64,000 bases of DNA. It comes from Bog-473 sp963726135 (lineage in GTDB: Bacteria > Actinomycetota > Acidimicrobiia > Acidimicrobiales > RAAP-2). Numbering within the stretch: position 1 is the first letter of the stretch; each line of letters opens with the position of its first letter. Below the pieces are notes generated by a model. That model searched no databases. It was not told the DNA's origin and saw only the letters and a list, made by a program, of their open reading frames with translations. The stretch covers positions 175,946 to 239,945 of the forward strand of contig CAVSBE010000006.1 of assembly GCA_963726135.1 (NCBI GenBank), in the 5' to 3' direction. The position numbers were made by a program, and so were the translations under genes. Positions 1 through 9,403 of this stretch are shown here, one piece after another.

Positions 1-691
1 TCACTGTCCGGTAGTCGCGCAGGACACCCAGCGTCCGGTCGATCGCCGCCGGCGAGAGCCTCCGGGTTGCATCGACCCCCTCGCCCAGGCGGGTGATCCG
101 CATCTGTCGACGGAGCACCGTGCCGTCGGCGTCCACCACGATGAGCCTGGTGGAGTTCGTGCCACAGTCGACGGCGGCCACAGGTCGGGCGGGAACCTCC
201 ACGGTTCCATCCTCCACGACGAAGTCGGACGGGCTGACCCCCAGGTGCTCCGCAGTCCATCGGCCGACGGGGTCGGCCCCGCCCGAGAGGTACCAGGCCA
301 GGTGAGCGTGCAGGCACTTCACCCCGCGGCGCGTGCCGCCCACCCCGCCCGAGGGCGCCGGACCCGTGTGATCCCTCGGCAGCGCTGCGTCACGCTCGGC
401 TGCATACCGCGCGTGGGCCTCCTCCAACGCGACCGGCGATACCAGGCCCTCGGCGTGTCGCACTCCGCCGGCGGCTTCGAGCCGGCTGACCGCGTCGCGC
501 AAGGCCGGATCGACCAGCCAGAATCGGGTGGGCATTGGGGTGCGGTCGAACAGGAGCGGCGCGTTCTTGATGACGGCCGGTGTGCCGTCGGGCCGCCGGA
601 GACAGACGGAGAAGGAGCCCGCCGGGGGTCGGCCCAACAGGAGCTCGACCGCGCGCAGGTCGTCGAGGGCCGGTGGCTCCGATCCGCTCAT
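1..691 (-). CDS. DUF501 protein fused in frame to the N-terminus of a Ppx/GppA exopolyphosphatase (partial, runs off left edge)
   Basis: Reading the minus strand from ATG at 691 gives an uninterrupted frame to the window edge (230 codons, no stop). Residues 1 to about 150 are a DUF501 domain, with the family-type stretch KCLHAH near residue 127 followed by YLSGGADPVG. After a short linker, residues from about 170 start a Ppx/GppA phosphatase with the ASKHA phosphate-1 motif AVDCGTNSTRL. In M. tuberculosis these are two adjacent genes (Rv1025 and ppx2/Rv1026). No stop separates them here. An internal GTG at 202, preceded by a GGAGG sequence, could still give a separate Ppx. The product would hydrolyse polyphosphate or pppGpp; the role of DUF501 is unknown. 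It is the last visible gene of the eno-ftsB operon. The missing C-terminus prevents checking the catalytic glutamate. Confidence 0.8.
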   Translation of the reverse strand, partial: MSGSEPPALDDLRAVELLLGRPPAGSFSVCLRRPDGTPAVIKNAPLLFDRTPMPTRFWLVDPALRDAVSRLEAAGGVRHAEGLVSPVALEEAHARYAAERDAALPRDHTGPAPSGGVGGTRRGVKCLHAHLAWYLSGGADPVGRWTAEHLGVSPSDFVVEDGTVEVPARPVAAVDCGTNSTRLIVVDADGTVLRRQMRITRLGEGVDATRRLSPAAIDRTLGVLRDYRTV

Positions 692-776
692 GTCCCGGGC
701 TCCCGCCGGCAGTGCACGCACCACCAGTGTGCCGCGGCGGAGGCGTCCAAGACGCCCGCCACCCTGATCGGAGACG

Positions 777-1306
777 TCAACGCCAGAATTCGAGCGCGTG
801 CATCATGCGCGAAACGAAACCCGAGCTCGTTGACGTCCCGGTCGTCGACTGGCCGAGAGGGGTCGTGGTCGTGGTCACGCCCCCCGGGGGCAGCTCCGGC
901 GTGGCGGACGGGGTGACCGGGGCAGCCGATCCGGGATCCCCGGCATAGGGCGTACCGGCCGCCGTCGCACCGGAGGGCGGGAGCACCTCGTAGGCTCCCT
1001 GGCCCGGGCTCACGAGCTGGTACTGCTCGCGGGCGATGCGCCCGATCTCACCGGCGTCGCTGAGGTTCTTCTTCTCCTGCGCCAAGGCAGCGTCCTGTTT
1101 GTGCAGCGAGGCCAGCTGCGCCTCGCTCGCGGCCAGGTCGGACCGCTGGCTCAGGAGGGAGCTGGCCGGGAACCAGGCGAAGAGGACGGCGGCGGAGATG
1201 ACGACGGCACCGAGCGAGCATCAGACCGCGCCCGGGCTGCGGACCCGGTGGGCATGGCGCGTCCACCCCGCCCCTCGTGCCCCGCCGGGCGGTCACCCCG
1301 CGTCAT
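777..1306 (-). CDS. FtsB/DivIC-like septum formation initiator (frameshifted)
   Basis: The C-terminal frame reads a transmembrane helix (AVVISAAVLFAWFPASSLL), a heptad-like coiled-coil segment, then the DivIC/FtsB-type stretch NLSDAGEIGRIAREQYQLV and a Thr/Pro/Gly-rich tail. That frame has no ATG, GTG or TTG ahead of the helix and is closed upstream by a TGA at 1221-1223. A natural start, ATG at 1306, overlaps the eno stop but is in another frame. One missing base at about 1212-1225 would join the two parts. FtsB-like proteins stabilise the FtsQ/FtsL divisome complex at the membrane. M. tuberculosis has the equivalent gene, Rv1024, directly after eno. The family call is firm; the exact N-terminus is inferred. 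Confidence 0.75.
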
Positions 1307-2594
1307 GCCGGGTGCTCCCCTCGCCCGAGAGCGCGGCGCGCCCGGGAAAGCTGGCCGATTCGCCAAGGTCCTCTTCGATCCTGAGCAACTGGTTGTACTT
1401 GGCCACGCGGTCCGACCGGGCCGGCGCGCCTGTCTTGATCTGTCCCGCGTTCACCGCCACGACAAGGTCCGCGATCGTCGTGTCCTCGGTCTCGCCGGAG
1501 CGGTGGGAGATCACGGTGGCGTAGGAGGACCGGTTCGCCAGCGCGACCGTGTCGAGCGTCTCGGTGAGGGTGCCGATCTGGTTGAGCTTGACGAGAACGG
1601 CGTTGGCCACCCCCTCGCGGATGCCGCGCTCGAGGATCTCGGCGTTCGTCACGAAGATATCGTCGCCGACCAGTTGGATCCGACCGCCGAGCGCCTTGGT
1701 GTGGGCGGACCAGCCTCCCCAGTCCTCCTCGGCCATGCCGTCCTCAATGGAGACGATCGGGTAGCGGTCGACGAGGTCCACCCAGTAGTCGACCAACTCC
1801 GCTGGCGACAAGGTCCGGCCCTCGCCGGCGAGCACGTACGACCCGTCGTCCCACAGCTCGCTGGTGGCAGGGTCGAGCGCGAGCGCGATCTCCTCGCCGG
1901 GCACGCGTCCCGCCCGCTCAATTGCCTCGAGCAGCAGCTTCACCGCGTCCTCGTTGTGCGGGAGGTCGGGTGCGAATCCTCCCTCGTCGCCCACGGCCGT
2001 GGGCAGGCCTCGTTCGGTCAGGACGGCGCGCAGCGTGTGGTAGGTCTCCGTGCCCCATCGCAGCGCCTCGCTGAAGGAGGCGGCGCCCACGGGCATCAGC
2101 ATGAATTCCTGGAAGTCGATCGAGTTCTTGGCGTGGGCACCGCCGTTCAGCACGTTGAGCATCGGCACTGGTAGCGCGTGGGCGTTGGCGCCACCGATGG
2201 AACGGTAGAGCGGGAGCTCGAGGTCGTCAGCCAGCGCTTTGGCGCACGCCAGGGAGACGGCCAGCATCGCGTTGGCTCCGAGGCGCCCCTTGTCGGGCGT
2301 CCCGTCGAGGTCGATCATCGTGTGGTCGACCGCGCGCTGGTCGAGGGCGTCGAGCCCGCGGATGGCATCGGCGATCTCCTCGTTGACGTTCGCCACCGCC
2401 CGGAGCACGCCTTTGCCCGAGTAGCGGTCGTCCCCGTCGCGGATCTCGACCGCCTCACGAATGCCCGTCGAGGCGCCGGAGGGAACGATGGCGCGGCCCC
2501 GAGCGCCCGAATCGAGCAGCACCTCGGCCTCCACGGTCGGGTTGCCGCGGGAGTCCAAGACCTCGCGCCCGATCACGTGCTCAATGGTGCTCAC
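1293..2594 (-). CDS. eno: Enolase
   Basis: Enolase converts 2-phosphoglycerate to phosphoenolpyruvate in glycolysis and is cytosolic and Mg-dependent. The 433-residue product has normal length. It carries the N-terminal flexible loop SGASTG at residues 39-44, the DEGGFAPDL segment, the metal-site region VSIEDGMAEEDW and the family signature LVKLNQIGTLTETL from residue 334, then SHRSGET near 363. The GTG at 2594 is chosen because AAGGAG sits seven bases before it and the protein then begins STIEHVIGREVLDSRGNP, as enolases do. The longer frame upstream lacks homology. The 3' end overlaps the presumed ftsB start by 14 bases. Confidence 0.97.
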   Translation of the reverse strand: MSTIEHVIGREVLDSRGNPTVEAEVLLDSGARGRAIVPSGASTGIREAVEIRDGDDRYSGKGVLRAVANVNEEIADAIRGLDALDQRAVDHTMIDLDGTPDKGRLGANAMLAVSLACAKALADDLELPLYRSIGGANAHALPVPMLNVLNGGAHAKNSIDFQEFMLMPVGAASFSEALRWGTETYHTLRAVLTERGLPTAVGDEGGFAPDLPHNEDAVKLLLEAIERAGRVPGEEIALALDPATSELWDDGSYVLAGEGRTLSPAELVDYWVDLVDRYPIVSIEDGMAEEDWGGWSAHTKALGGRIQLVGDDIFVTNAEILERGIREGVANAVLVKLNQIGTLTETLDTVALANRSSYATVISHRSGETEDTTIADLVVAVNAGQIKTGAPARSDRVAKYNQLLRIEEDLGESASFPGRAALSGEGSTRHDAG

Positions 2595-2642
2595 GACATC
2601 ACTCCTTGGGCGTCCTCCCTGGCGGGACACCGGGGCACAAGA

Positions 2643-4094
2643 TTAGCGGTTGTCCATCTGCCCGTCGGGGACGCCCTCGGCCGCGACGATCTCGGCACGC
2701 AACGCGAGCGCACGTTCGCGCAACGCCTGCTCTGCGTCGACACCGACGCGTTGCGCCAGGATCGAAACCGCGAAGAGCAGCCCGCCCACCTCCCTGGTGA
2801 GGTCGCCCGGTTCGCCGAAGAGGGGATCGTCAGGGCGTCCATCGCCGTCCCGAGCGCGGCGCGTGAGCGACGCCAACGCGGCCGCCGTCTGCTCCCCAGT
2901 GGCGTCGTCGGGCTCGAGGCCGACCGAGCGGGCCTTGCGCACCAGTTTGCTCGTCAGTATCAGCGCGGGCAGCGCCGCCGGGATGCCCTCGGTGACGCTG
3001 CTCCTCCCCTTCTCAGCCTTCTTGATGGCCTCCCAGTTCGACACCACCTGGTCCGCGCTGTCGGCGTCGACGTCGCCGAACACGTGGGGGTGGCGGTGCA
3101 CCAGCTTGTCGTGCACCCCGCGGGCGACGTCGGCCAGGTCGAACTGACCCTCCTCGGCGGCCAGGCGGGCATGGAACACGATCTGGAACAGCAGATCGCC
3201 CAGCTCCTCTTTCAGGTGAGCAGCCGTGCCGGGCGCGGCGTCGCGCCCGTCCGGGGCCGAAAGGGCATCGAGGACCTCGTAGCACTCCTCGACGAGGTGC
3301 GGCATCAAGGAGGCGTGCGTCTGGGCCCGGTCCCAGGGGCAGCGCTCCCGCAGCATGTCCGTGAGGGCCGCGAGCTGGGCCACGGCGGCGCCGGCGGACT
3401 GGCCGGGGACCGACAGCGCAGGCACGTAGACCGACGTCAGGTGGTCGGGGTCCACGGTCCGATCGAGCTCCCACCAGTCGACGGCCGCGATCACCTCGTC
3501 GTCGAGCCCGAGATGGTGCAGGATGACAGGCCGGGGCAGCGCCAAACCGGGGTCATCGGGAACGGAGAGCTTGACGTCGGAGAGCGTCTGGCGTGACCAG
3601 CACTGCGCGACCAGGAACGGGCCGTGCTCGCCCGCCACCGCCGCACCGAACGCGCTCGCATCGACGAGGCGGACACCCGCGGCCAGCGGATCGATGCCGA
3701 GGGCCGCCCAGGCCAGGTCCAAGAAGGACAGCGCCGGCAGGAGTGTCACCTCGACGCGGTCGTCGGCACGCAGCAACTCGACGCTGCGTTCGGCCACCAG
3801 CGGCGATCCGGGCACCGCATAGACCACCGGCTCGGGTTCTGCCTCAACCGCCGCCGACACGAGTGCCTCCACGATCCCGGTGTACACCTCGTCGAAGGTC
3901 GCCGCGCTCTCGTAGAGGTCGTCGAACGCCCTCACCTCTTCGAACCGCGCCGCGGCCGGATGACGCGCCGTGCGGAAGTAGCGGTGTGCGCTCTGCTCGG
4001 CCAGCAGTGTGGCGGTCGCGTCCCCGAGATAGTCGGTGCCGGCGGGCCCGAGGCCCACCACCGTGATGTGGGGGCGGCGCCGCGGCACCGTCAC
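2643..4094 (-). CDS. mazG: YabN-type fusion: tetrapyrrole-methylase-like domain plus MazG nucleotide pyrophosphohydrolase
   Basis: Residues 1 to about 215 form a SAM-dependent tetrapyrrole methylase-like domain (ITVVGLGPAGTDYL at the start, VYAVPGSPLVAERSV later). From about residue 245 comes a MazG domain with CPWDRAQTHASL, the acidic helix VEECYEVLDAL and KEELGDLLFQIVFHARL, which supply the Mg-binding EExxE/ExxD residues. A weaker second MazG-like repeat follows near the C-terminus. MazG enzymes hydrolyse (d)NTPs to monophosphates and help clear damaged nucleotides. This two-domain layout is that of Bacillus YabN. The GTG at 4094 overlaps the upstream stop (GTGA), so translation is probably coupled. 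M. tuberculosis also keeps mazG just upstream of eno. Confidence 0.92.
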   Translation of the reverse strand: MTVPRRRPHITVVGLGPAGTDYLGDATATLLAEQSAHRYFRTARHPAAARFEEVRAFDDLYESAATFDEVYTGIVEALVSAAVEAEPEPVVYAVPGSPLVAERSVELLRADDRVEVTLLPALSFLDLAWAALGIDPLAAGVRLVDASAFGAAVAGEHGPFLVAQCWSRQTLSDVKLSVPDDPGLALPRPVILHHLGLDDEVIAAVDWWELDRTVDPDHLTSVYVPALSVPGQSAGAAVAQLAALTDMLRERCPWDRAQTHASLMPHLVEECYEVLDALSAPDGRDAAPGTAAHLKEELGDLLFQIVFHARLAAEEGQFDLADVARGVHDKLVHRHPHVFGDVDADSADQVVSNWEAIKKAEKGRSSVTEGIPAALPALILTSKLVRKARSVGLEPDDATGEQTAAALASLTRRARDGDGRPDDPLFGEPGDLTREVGGLLFAVSILAQRVGVDAEQALRERALALRAEIVAAEGVPDGQMDNR

Positions 4095-5224
4095 CCGTTG
4101 GCCGGGCTCGCCGCGGCCGGAGCGACGCCGACCTCGTTGGCCGACGGGTTCAACACGTCCGAATTGCTGGGCGTCAACGGGGTGAACACGGACGCCTGCA
4201 CAGGCACCCACACCCCATAGCGCGGATCGACGCTGACCGACGCATGACGCTCGGCCGCCGTAATGGCCTTTTGCGTCGCGGCGGAGCCGGCACGCTGGAC
4301 TGCCTGCTCCACGTACGGCTTCGCGCTGGAGAAGGGCGTAGGCGTCCGCGAGGTGAATTGCAAAAGGAAGTAGCCCCCGCCCACGGAAATGGGAGCGGAG
4401 ACGGCGTTAACGGCCAGGCTTCCCAGGTTGGCCGTCGACGGCAGCTGGTTCGCGAACACGGGCAGCGGCGCACATCCCCGCGGCCCGCCCTGCGCCTGGC
4501 TGGCCACCTGCGAGAACGGAGTTCCGAACGCCGCCTTCGCCGCCGCGGTCTGCGCGTCGGCCAGGGTGTTGAACCCGGCTGCCGTCACACAGACCTGGTC
4601 GAACTCGGACTGATGCCGCGAGTAGTAGCCCATGAGGTCGGCGTCGCTCGAGCCCACTCCGGACAACTGCTCTTGCAGCACGCTGGCCGTGGCTACGAAC
4701 TGAACCTGTGCGTTGACGAAGGAGGCCGGCATGGTCTGCAGGACCTCCTGCCCGGTCAACGGAACCGCCGTCCCGCAGGTCAGCCGGGGGTTCTGGGTCT
4801 GGGCGGTGGAGCTCATGACCGAGGTGATCTGGCTCGCGTAGCCCGCACGTGCGTCGGCCAGTTGCGCCGGCGTGACGGTGACGTTCCGTTCGTCGGCGAC
4901 CTGCTGGACCAGTTGGTGGCCGATCTCGGTGTCGAGGTACGTGGCCACGAAGGCGCTCGTGGCCGTCGGATGGTCGCCCGTGTTCTCTGTCTTCCCCGCA
5001 CCCGTCACCGGTGGCAGCGACCCGGCGCCGTTCGATGACAGGTACTCCTGCGAATTGAGGTAGCACTGGTAGGGAGCGCTGGACGCGATCGCGCTCACGT
5101 CCGAACTGAGCGACTGCTGGCTGATCGAGGTGCCGTTGACGTCCGCGGCGCTGGTGGGCACCAAGAGTGCGGCCGCGACGAGGCCGCCGGCAAGGACGAA
5201 GAGGAGGACCAGGAGCCGCTTCAC
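4091..5224 (-). CDS. Secreted SurA/PpiC-like peptidylprolyl isomerase
   Basis: The 377-residue protein starts with a signal peptide (MKRLLVLLFVLAGGLVAAAL), then a SurA-N-like region (DVNGTSISQQSL) and, from about residue 205, a degenerate parvulin-like domain seen as alternating Ala-rich helices, GTPFSQVASQAQGG and a final strand GGGYFLLQFTSRTP. Four cysteines in the exported part suggest disulfides. Such proteins assist folding of exported proteins. The typical parvulin active-site pattern is weak, so it may be a chaperone rather than an isomerase. It lies between mfd and mazG with a four-base overlap to mazG. It holds roughly the position of the lipoprotein gene lpqU in mycobacteria but is not obviously related to it. 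Confidence 0.7.
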   Translation of the reverse strand: MKRLLVLLFVLAGGLVAAALLVPTSAADVNGTSISQQSLSSDVSAIASSAPYQCYLNSQEYLSSNGAGSLPPVTGAGKTENTGDHPTATSAFVATYLDTEIGHQLVQQVADERNVTVTPAQLADARAGYASQITSVMSSTAQTQNPRLTCGTAVPLTGQEVLQTMPASFVNAQVQFVATASVLQEQLSGVGSSDADLMGYYSRHQSEFDQVCVTAAGFNTLADAQTAAAKAAFGTPFSQVASQAQGGPRGCAPLPVFANQLPSTANLGSLAVNAVSAPISVGGGYFLLQFTSRTPTPFSSAKPYVEQAVQRAGSAATQKAITAAERHASVSVDPRYGVWVPVQASVFTPLTPSNSDVLNPSANEVGVAPAAASPANG

Positions 5225-5236
5225 GCGCCGCGCATG

Positions 5237-8200
5237 CTACAAGGTGTCCCCCCCGGTTCCCGCATCACCCGCGGGGATCAGCTGCTCGATCACGCCGCGC
5301 ACCATGTCGGCGGCGGGTTGCCCGTCGATGGGGACCAGCAACTGGCCCAGGTCCTCGCGGTAGGTCGCACCGGGCACCAGGCGACGAAGCCGGACCTGGG
5401 CGCTGGCGGCCAGGTTGACCGGGGACACCCGCACCACCGGTTGGCGCGTGCCGCCGGGCCGGACCGAGCTCATGGCGATCTCGCCGATCCGGCGCCTCAT
5501 GGCGCTGGCCCGCAGCCGTGCCAGCGCGAGAAGACCTTCGGCGGGAGGAGGGAGCGGGCCGTAGCGGTCGGCCCACTCGACGCCGATGTCGTCGACGTCC
5601 TCGAGGGTCGCGGCCGAGGCCAGGCGGCGGTACGCCTCGAGCCGGGCGTCTTCGGCCGCGACGTAGTCCTTGGGCAGGTGCGCGTCCCCCGGGATGTCGA
5701 TGGAGACGGTCGGTGGGGTGGGCCTGGCCTCGCCCCTGGCCTCGGCCACCGCTTCGGCCACCAGTTGGACGTAGAGGTCGTACCCCACGGCGGCGATGTG
5801 CCCCGACTGGTCCGAACCGAGGATGTTGCCGGCCCCCCTGATCTCCAGGTCGCGCATGGCGATCTTGAAGCCGGAGCCCAGCTCGGTGTGCTCGCCGATC
5901 GTGCGCAGCCGCTCGTAGGCCTGCTCGGAGAGGACGCGGTCGGCCGGATGGAAGAGGTAGGCGTACGCTCGCTGGGCGCCACGGCCCACCCGGCCGCGGA
6001 TCTGGTGCAATTGGCCGAGCCCGAGGAGGTCAGCCCGGTCGACGATCAGCGTGTTGACCGAGGGCATGTCGATCCCCGACTCGATGATCGTCGTGCACAC
6101 CAGCACGTCGTAGCGCCGCTCCCAGAAGTCGAGGACCACCGTCTCGAGGCTTCCCTCGTCCATCTGCCCGTGCGCGACGGCCACCCCGGCCTCGGGCACG
6201 AGATCGCGCACGTCGCGGGCAACGCGCTCGATGTCCGAGACCCGGTTGTGCACGTAGAAGGCTTGGCCCTCGCGCAGCAGCTCCCGCCGCAGCGCCTCGC
6301 TCACCGCGGAGGGATCGTGCTCCCCCACGTAGGTGAGGATGGGCCGGCGGTCGGCCGGAGGCGTGTTGACCATGGAGAGGTCCCTGATGCCCGTCAGCGC
6401 CATCTCCAAGGTGCGCGGGATCGGACTGGCCGTCAGCGTCAGGACGTCGACGCCCTCGGCCATGCGCTTCACGGCCTCCTTATGCGTCACCCCGAAACGC
6501 TGCTCCTCGTCGACCACCAGGAGACCGAGCTCCTTGAACTGGACGTCCTGAGCCAAGAGCCGATGCGTGCCGATGACCACGTCGACGCTCCCGTCGGCCA
6601 GGCCCTGCACGACGGCACGCTGCTGGGCCGGTGAGAGGAAGCGGCTGAGCAGCTCCACGCGCACCGGATAGGGCGCGTAGCGCTCCGCGAAGGTCTGGGC
6701 GTGCTGGCTCGCCAGCAACGTCGTCGGGGCCAGCACGGCGGCTTGCGTGCCGTCTTGCACCGCCTTGAAGACGGCCCTCACGGCGACCTCCGTCTTGCCG
6801 AACCCGACGTCGCCGCACACCAGCCGGTCCATCGGGCGCGGCTCCTCCATGTCGCGCTTGACGTCGGCGATCGCCCGTAGCTGGTCCTCGGTCTCGACGA
6901 ATCCGAACGAGGACTCCATCTCCGCCTGCCAGGGAGTGTCGGAGCCGAACGCTCGCCCCTGCACCGCGAGGCGGCGCCGGTACAACTGCACCAGCTCGGC
7001 CGCGACCTCGCCGGCCGCGGCACGCGCCCTGGCGCGGGTCCGTTGCCAGTCCGCGCCGCCCATCCTCGACAACGTCGGAGACTCGCCGCCGCTGTAGGGC
7101 GTGATCGCCTCGATCTGCTCCACCGGCAGGTACAGGCGGTCGGACCCTCGGTACTGCAGGATCAGGTAGTCCCGGGTGGTCCCGCCCATGGTCCTGGTCG
7201 TCACGCCCTCGAAGCGGGCCACGCCGTGTTGGCGATGGACGACGAAGCTGCCGGCCTCGAGGTCGTCAAAGAACCCGTCCGCAGCGCGGGCCCGCGGACG
7301 GGCCCGCCGGTGCGGCATCCTCCGGCCGGTGACATCGGTCTCCGAGAGCACGGCCACCCTGGCATCGGGGAGGATGAACCCGCTCGTGAGGGGCGCCGCG
7401 ACGACGGTCACGCCAGGCGTGCCGGGAGCCGCCTCGAGCACCGGAGCGCGGACACCCTCGTCGGTCAGAGCCGCGGAGAGTCGGGCGGCGCCGGAACCCG
7501 TGGCCGCACACAACGTGACCGCATAGCCCGCACTGACGAGCCGCGTGACCCCGGCGGCCAAGCGTGCCGGGTCTCCCGCCACCGGGTCGAAACGGCGCAC
7601 CGACAGCGCCGTCACCAAGGGCCCCTCGGGAACCGGGGGCAGCGCGACGACGCCGGCCGGGCAGTCCCGCAGCAGGCGCTCGAAGGGGACGTGGAGCCGC
7701 GGGAACGGATCCCCGTCCCCTTCCTTGGCTCCCCAGGTAGCAGCCAGCGTCTCGGCCAGCGCAGCCTCCTCGTCGAGCAGCTGGATACCCCTGTCCCTGA
7801 TCCGACGTGGCTCGACGAGCACCACCTGAGCTCCCGGCCCGAGTAGATCCGGCAGCACCCGCTCGCCGTCGTCGAGGAACGGGAGCCACGACTCCATACC
7901 GTCGAACTGCTCGCCCCGCTCCAGGCGCTCCCACACCGACGTCCCCCAGGGCCGACGCGCCGTGAGTGACTCGGCGGCGGCGCGCAGTTCCGGCGTCACG
8001 ACGAGCTCCCGGCACCCGTACAGGGCGACCGCCTGCAGGTCGTGCGACGACCGCTGGTCGCTGACCGAGAACGCGGTGAGGCGGTCGACCTCGTCACCCC
8101 ACAGGTCGAGACGGACCGGTTCGTCCGCCGTCGAGGGGAACACGTCGACGATCCCGCCTCGCACGGCGAACTCGCCGCGGTGCTCCACCTGGTGCTCGCG

Positions 8201-8776
8201 CCGGTAACCCCTGGCCACGAGTTCGGACAGCAGGCTCCCGAGCTCAATCTGCTGCCCCGGGCGGATGACGATCGGCGCCGTCTCCCCTCGGGGCCCGATC
8301 CGCTGGAGCAGGGCACGCACCGGGGCGACGATCACCCTGGGCGGCGCGGGCAGCGACGGGTCCGGCTCGCCGGTCAGGGCGTGGAGCACGCCGAGGCGGA
8401 GCCCCATCGTCTCGGTCTCCGGGCTGACCCGCTCGAACGGGAGCGTCTCCCAGGCCGGCAACACGACGACGGGGCCCGAGAGGGAGCCGGCCACGCCGTC
8501 AGGGCCGTCGTCGCCCTGCGGTGAGATCAGGCAGGCAAGGTCGTCAGCCAGGCGCTCGGCGTCGAGCCCGGTGGCGGTGACCACCAGGAGGGGCCTCCGC
8601 TCGCTGAACGCGGCCAGAGCGGCGAGCACCACCGCCTGCGCCGCCTCCGGCACGGCAACGGTCGCATCGCTCGCGCCCAGCAGGACGGCCAGGGCCGGGT
8701 CGGCACGCAGCTGGCGGGGGACGGCGGCCAGGCTGCCGGGAGGGGCCTGCACGGGGGTGGGCGGCACGCTCGTCAC
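5237..8776 (-). CDS. mfd: Transcription-repair coupling factor Mfd
   Basis: The 1179-residue protein has the full Mfd layout: UvrB-homology N-terminal domains (RGGIVDVFPSTADEPVRLDL), an RNA polymerase-interacting domain (GSFVVHRQHGVARFEGV), and a RecG-like superfamily 2 motor with Walker A GFGKTEVAV near residue 661 and DEEQRFGV near 755. A TRCF C-terminal domain follows. Mfd displaces RNA polymerase stalled at DNA lesions and recruits UvrA. The GTG start at 8776 is four bases from the pth stop, so it probably belongs to the same transcript. Length and motifs are normal for the family. Confidence 0.97.
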   Translation of the reverse strand: MTSVPPTPVQAPPGSLAAVPRQLRADPALAVLLGASDATVAVPEAAQAVVLAALAAFSERRPLLVVTATGLDAERLADDLACLISPQGDDGPDGVAGSLSGPVVVLPAWETLPFERVSPETETMGLRLGVLHALTGEPDPSLPAPPRVIVAPVRALLQRIGPRGETAPIVIRPGQQIELGSLLSELVARGYRREHQVEHRGEFAVRGGIVDVFPSTADEPVRLDLWGDEVDRLTAFSVSDQRSSHDLQAVALYGCRELVVTPELRAAAESLTARRPWGTSVWERLERGEQFDGMESWLPFLDDGERVLPDLLGPGAQVVLVEPRRIRDRGIQLLDEEAALAETLAATWGAKEGDGDPFPRLHVPFERLLRDCPAGVVALPPVPEGPLVTALSVRRFDPVAGDPARLAAGVTRLVSAGYAVTLCAATGSGAARLSAALTDEGVRAPVLEAAPGTPGVTVVAAPLTSGFILPDARVAVLSETDVTGRRMPHRRARPRARAADGFFDDLEAGSFVVHRQHGVARFEGVTTRTMGGTTRDYLILQYRGSDRLYLPVEQIEAITPYSGGESPTLSRMGGADWQRTRARARAAAGEVAAELVQLYRRRLAVQGRAFGSDTPWQAEMESSFGFVETEDQLRAIADVKRDMEEPRPMDRLVCGDVGFGKTEVAVRAVFKAVQDGTQAAVLAPTTLLASQHAQTFAERYAPYPVRVELLSRFLSPAQQRAVVQGLADGSVDVVIGTHRLLAQDVQFKELGLLVVDEEQRFGVTHKEAVKRMAEGVDVLTLTASPIPRTLEMALTGIRDLSMVNTPPADRRPILTYVGEHDPSAVSEALRRELLREGQAFYVHNRVSDIERVARDVRDLVPEAGVAVAHGQMDEGSLETVVLDFWERRYDVLVCTTIIESGIDMPSVNTLIVDRADLLGLGQLHQIRGRVGRGAQRAYAYLFHPADRVLSEQAYERLRTIGEHTELGSGFKIAMRDLEIRGAGNILGSDQSGHIAAVGYDLYVQLVAEAVAEARGEARPTPPTVSIDIPGDAHLPKDYVAAEDARLEAYRRLASAATLEDVDDIGVEWADRYGPLPPPAEGLLALARLRASAMRRRIGEIAMSSVRPGGTRQPVVRVSPVNLAASAQVRLRRLVPGATYREDLGQLLVPIDGQPAADMVRGVIEQLIPAGDAGTGGDTL

Positions 8777-8779
8777 GGG

Positions 8780-9400
8780 CTAGGTGGGCAGCGAGTGGCA
8801 CCACAGCGTGGCGGCGTCGATGCCGTCGACGGCGATCCGCTCAATCGCGTCCGCCGCCGTCTGCACGGCGGCCGCCAGGACAGCGCGGACCGACTTCGGG
8901 GGCTGCCGCAGCACGTGGGACGCACCCTGGGCTGCGCTCGGCGGCTTGCCCACGCCGATGCGCACCCGGAGGAAGTCGGACGAGTGGAGGTGCGACTGAA
9001 TGGAGCGCAGCCCGTTGTGCCCGGCAAGGCCCCCGCCCGACTTGAGGCGCACCGTGCCGGGCGGCAGGTCGAGCTCGTCGTGCGCGATCACGATCGCGGT
9101 CGGATCGGAGACCCCGAAACGCTTGGCCAGCGCGCGCACGGCCGCACCCGAATCGTTCATGTAGGTCGTCGGGACGGCGAGGGCGACCCGGCGCCCGCCC
9201 ATGATCGCCATGGCGGCACGGGCGTGCGTGCCCTTCTCGGCGCGCAGTGACATGCCCTGCCGTTGCGCGACGACCTCGACGGCATCGGACCCTGCATTGT
9301 GCAGGCTCCCGGCGAACTCCGCGCCGGGGTTCCCGAGCCCGACGACGAGAAGGTCCGCTGGGGTGCCCTGGCGATCCGACCGGGCGAAGGGGCGGCGCAG
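8780..9400 (-). CDS. pth: Peptidyl-tRNA hydrolase, apparently with a CTG start
   Basis: Pth recycles peptidyl-tRNA released from stalled ribosomes. The frame shows the family features LLVVGLGNPGAEF, the catalytic His region LHNAG, PTTYMNDSG, the catalytic Asp in IAHDELDLPPG, and GGGLAGHNGLRSI. The conserved N-terminus lies upstream of the first standard start codon in this frame (ATG at 9253). Between the in-frame TAG at 9404-9406, which is also the rplY stop, and the motif there is no ATG, GTG or TTG. The only plausible initiator is CTG at 9400, four bases after the rplY stop and preceded by GAGGG. A small indel hiding a normal start is the alternative. The gene order rplY-pth is as in mycobacteria. 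Confidence 0.9.
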   Translation of the reverse strand: MRRPFARSDRQGTPADLLVVGLGNPGAEFAGSLHNAGSDAVEVVAQRQGMSLRAEKGTHARAAMAIMGGRRVALAVPTTYMNDSGAAVRALAKRFGVSDPTAIVIAHDELDLPPGTVRLKSGGGLAGHNGLRSIQSHLHSSDFLRVRIGVGKPPSAAQGASHVLRQPPKSVRAVLAAAVQTAADAIERIAVDGIDAATLWCHSLPT

Positions 9401-9403
9401 GGC

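Noticed and set aside
5234..6634. Long plus-strand frame within mfd
   Set aside because: Shadow of the mfd coding strand in high-GC DNA, with no family motif.
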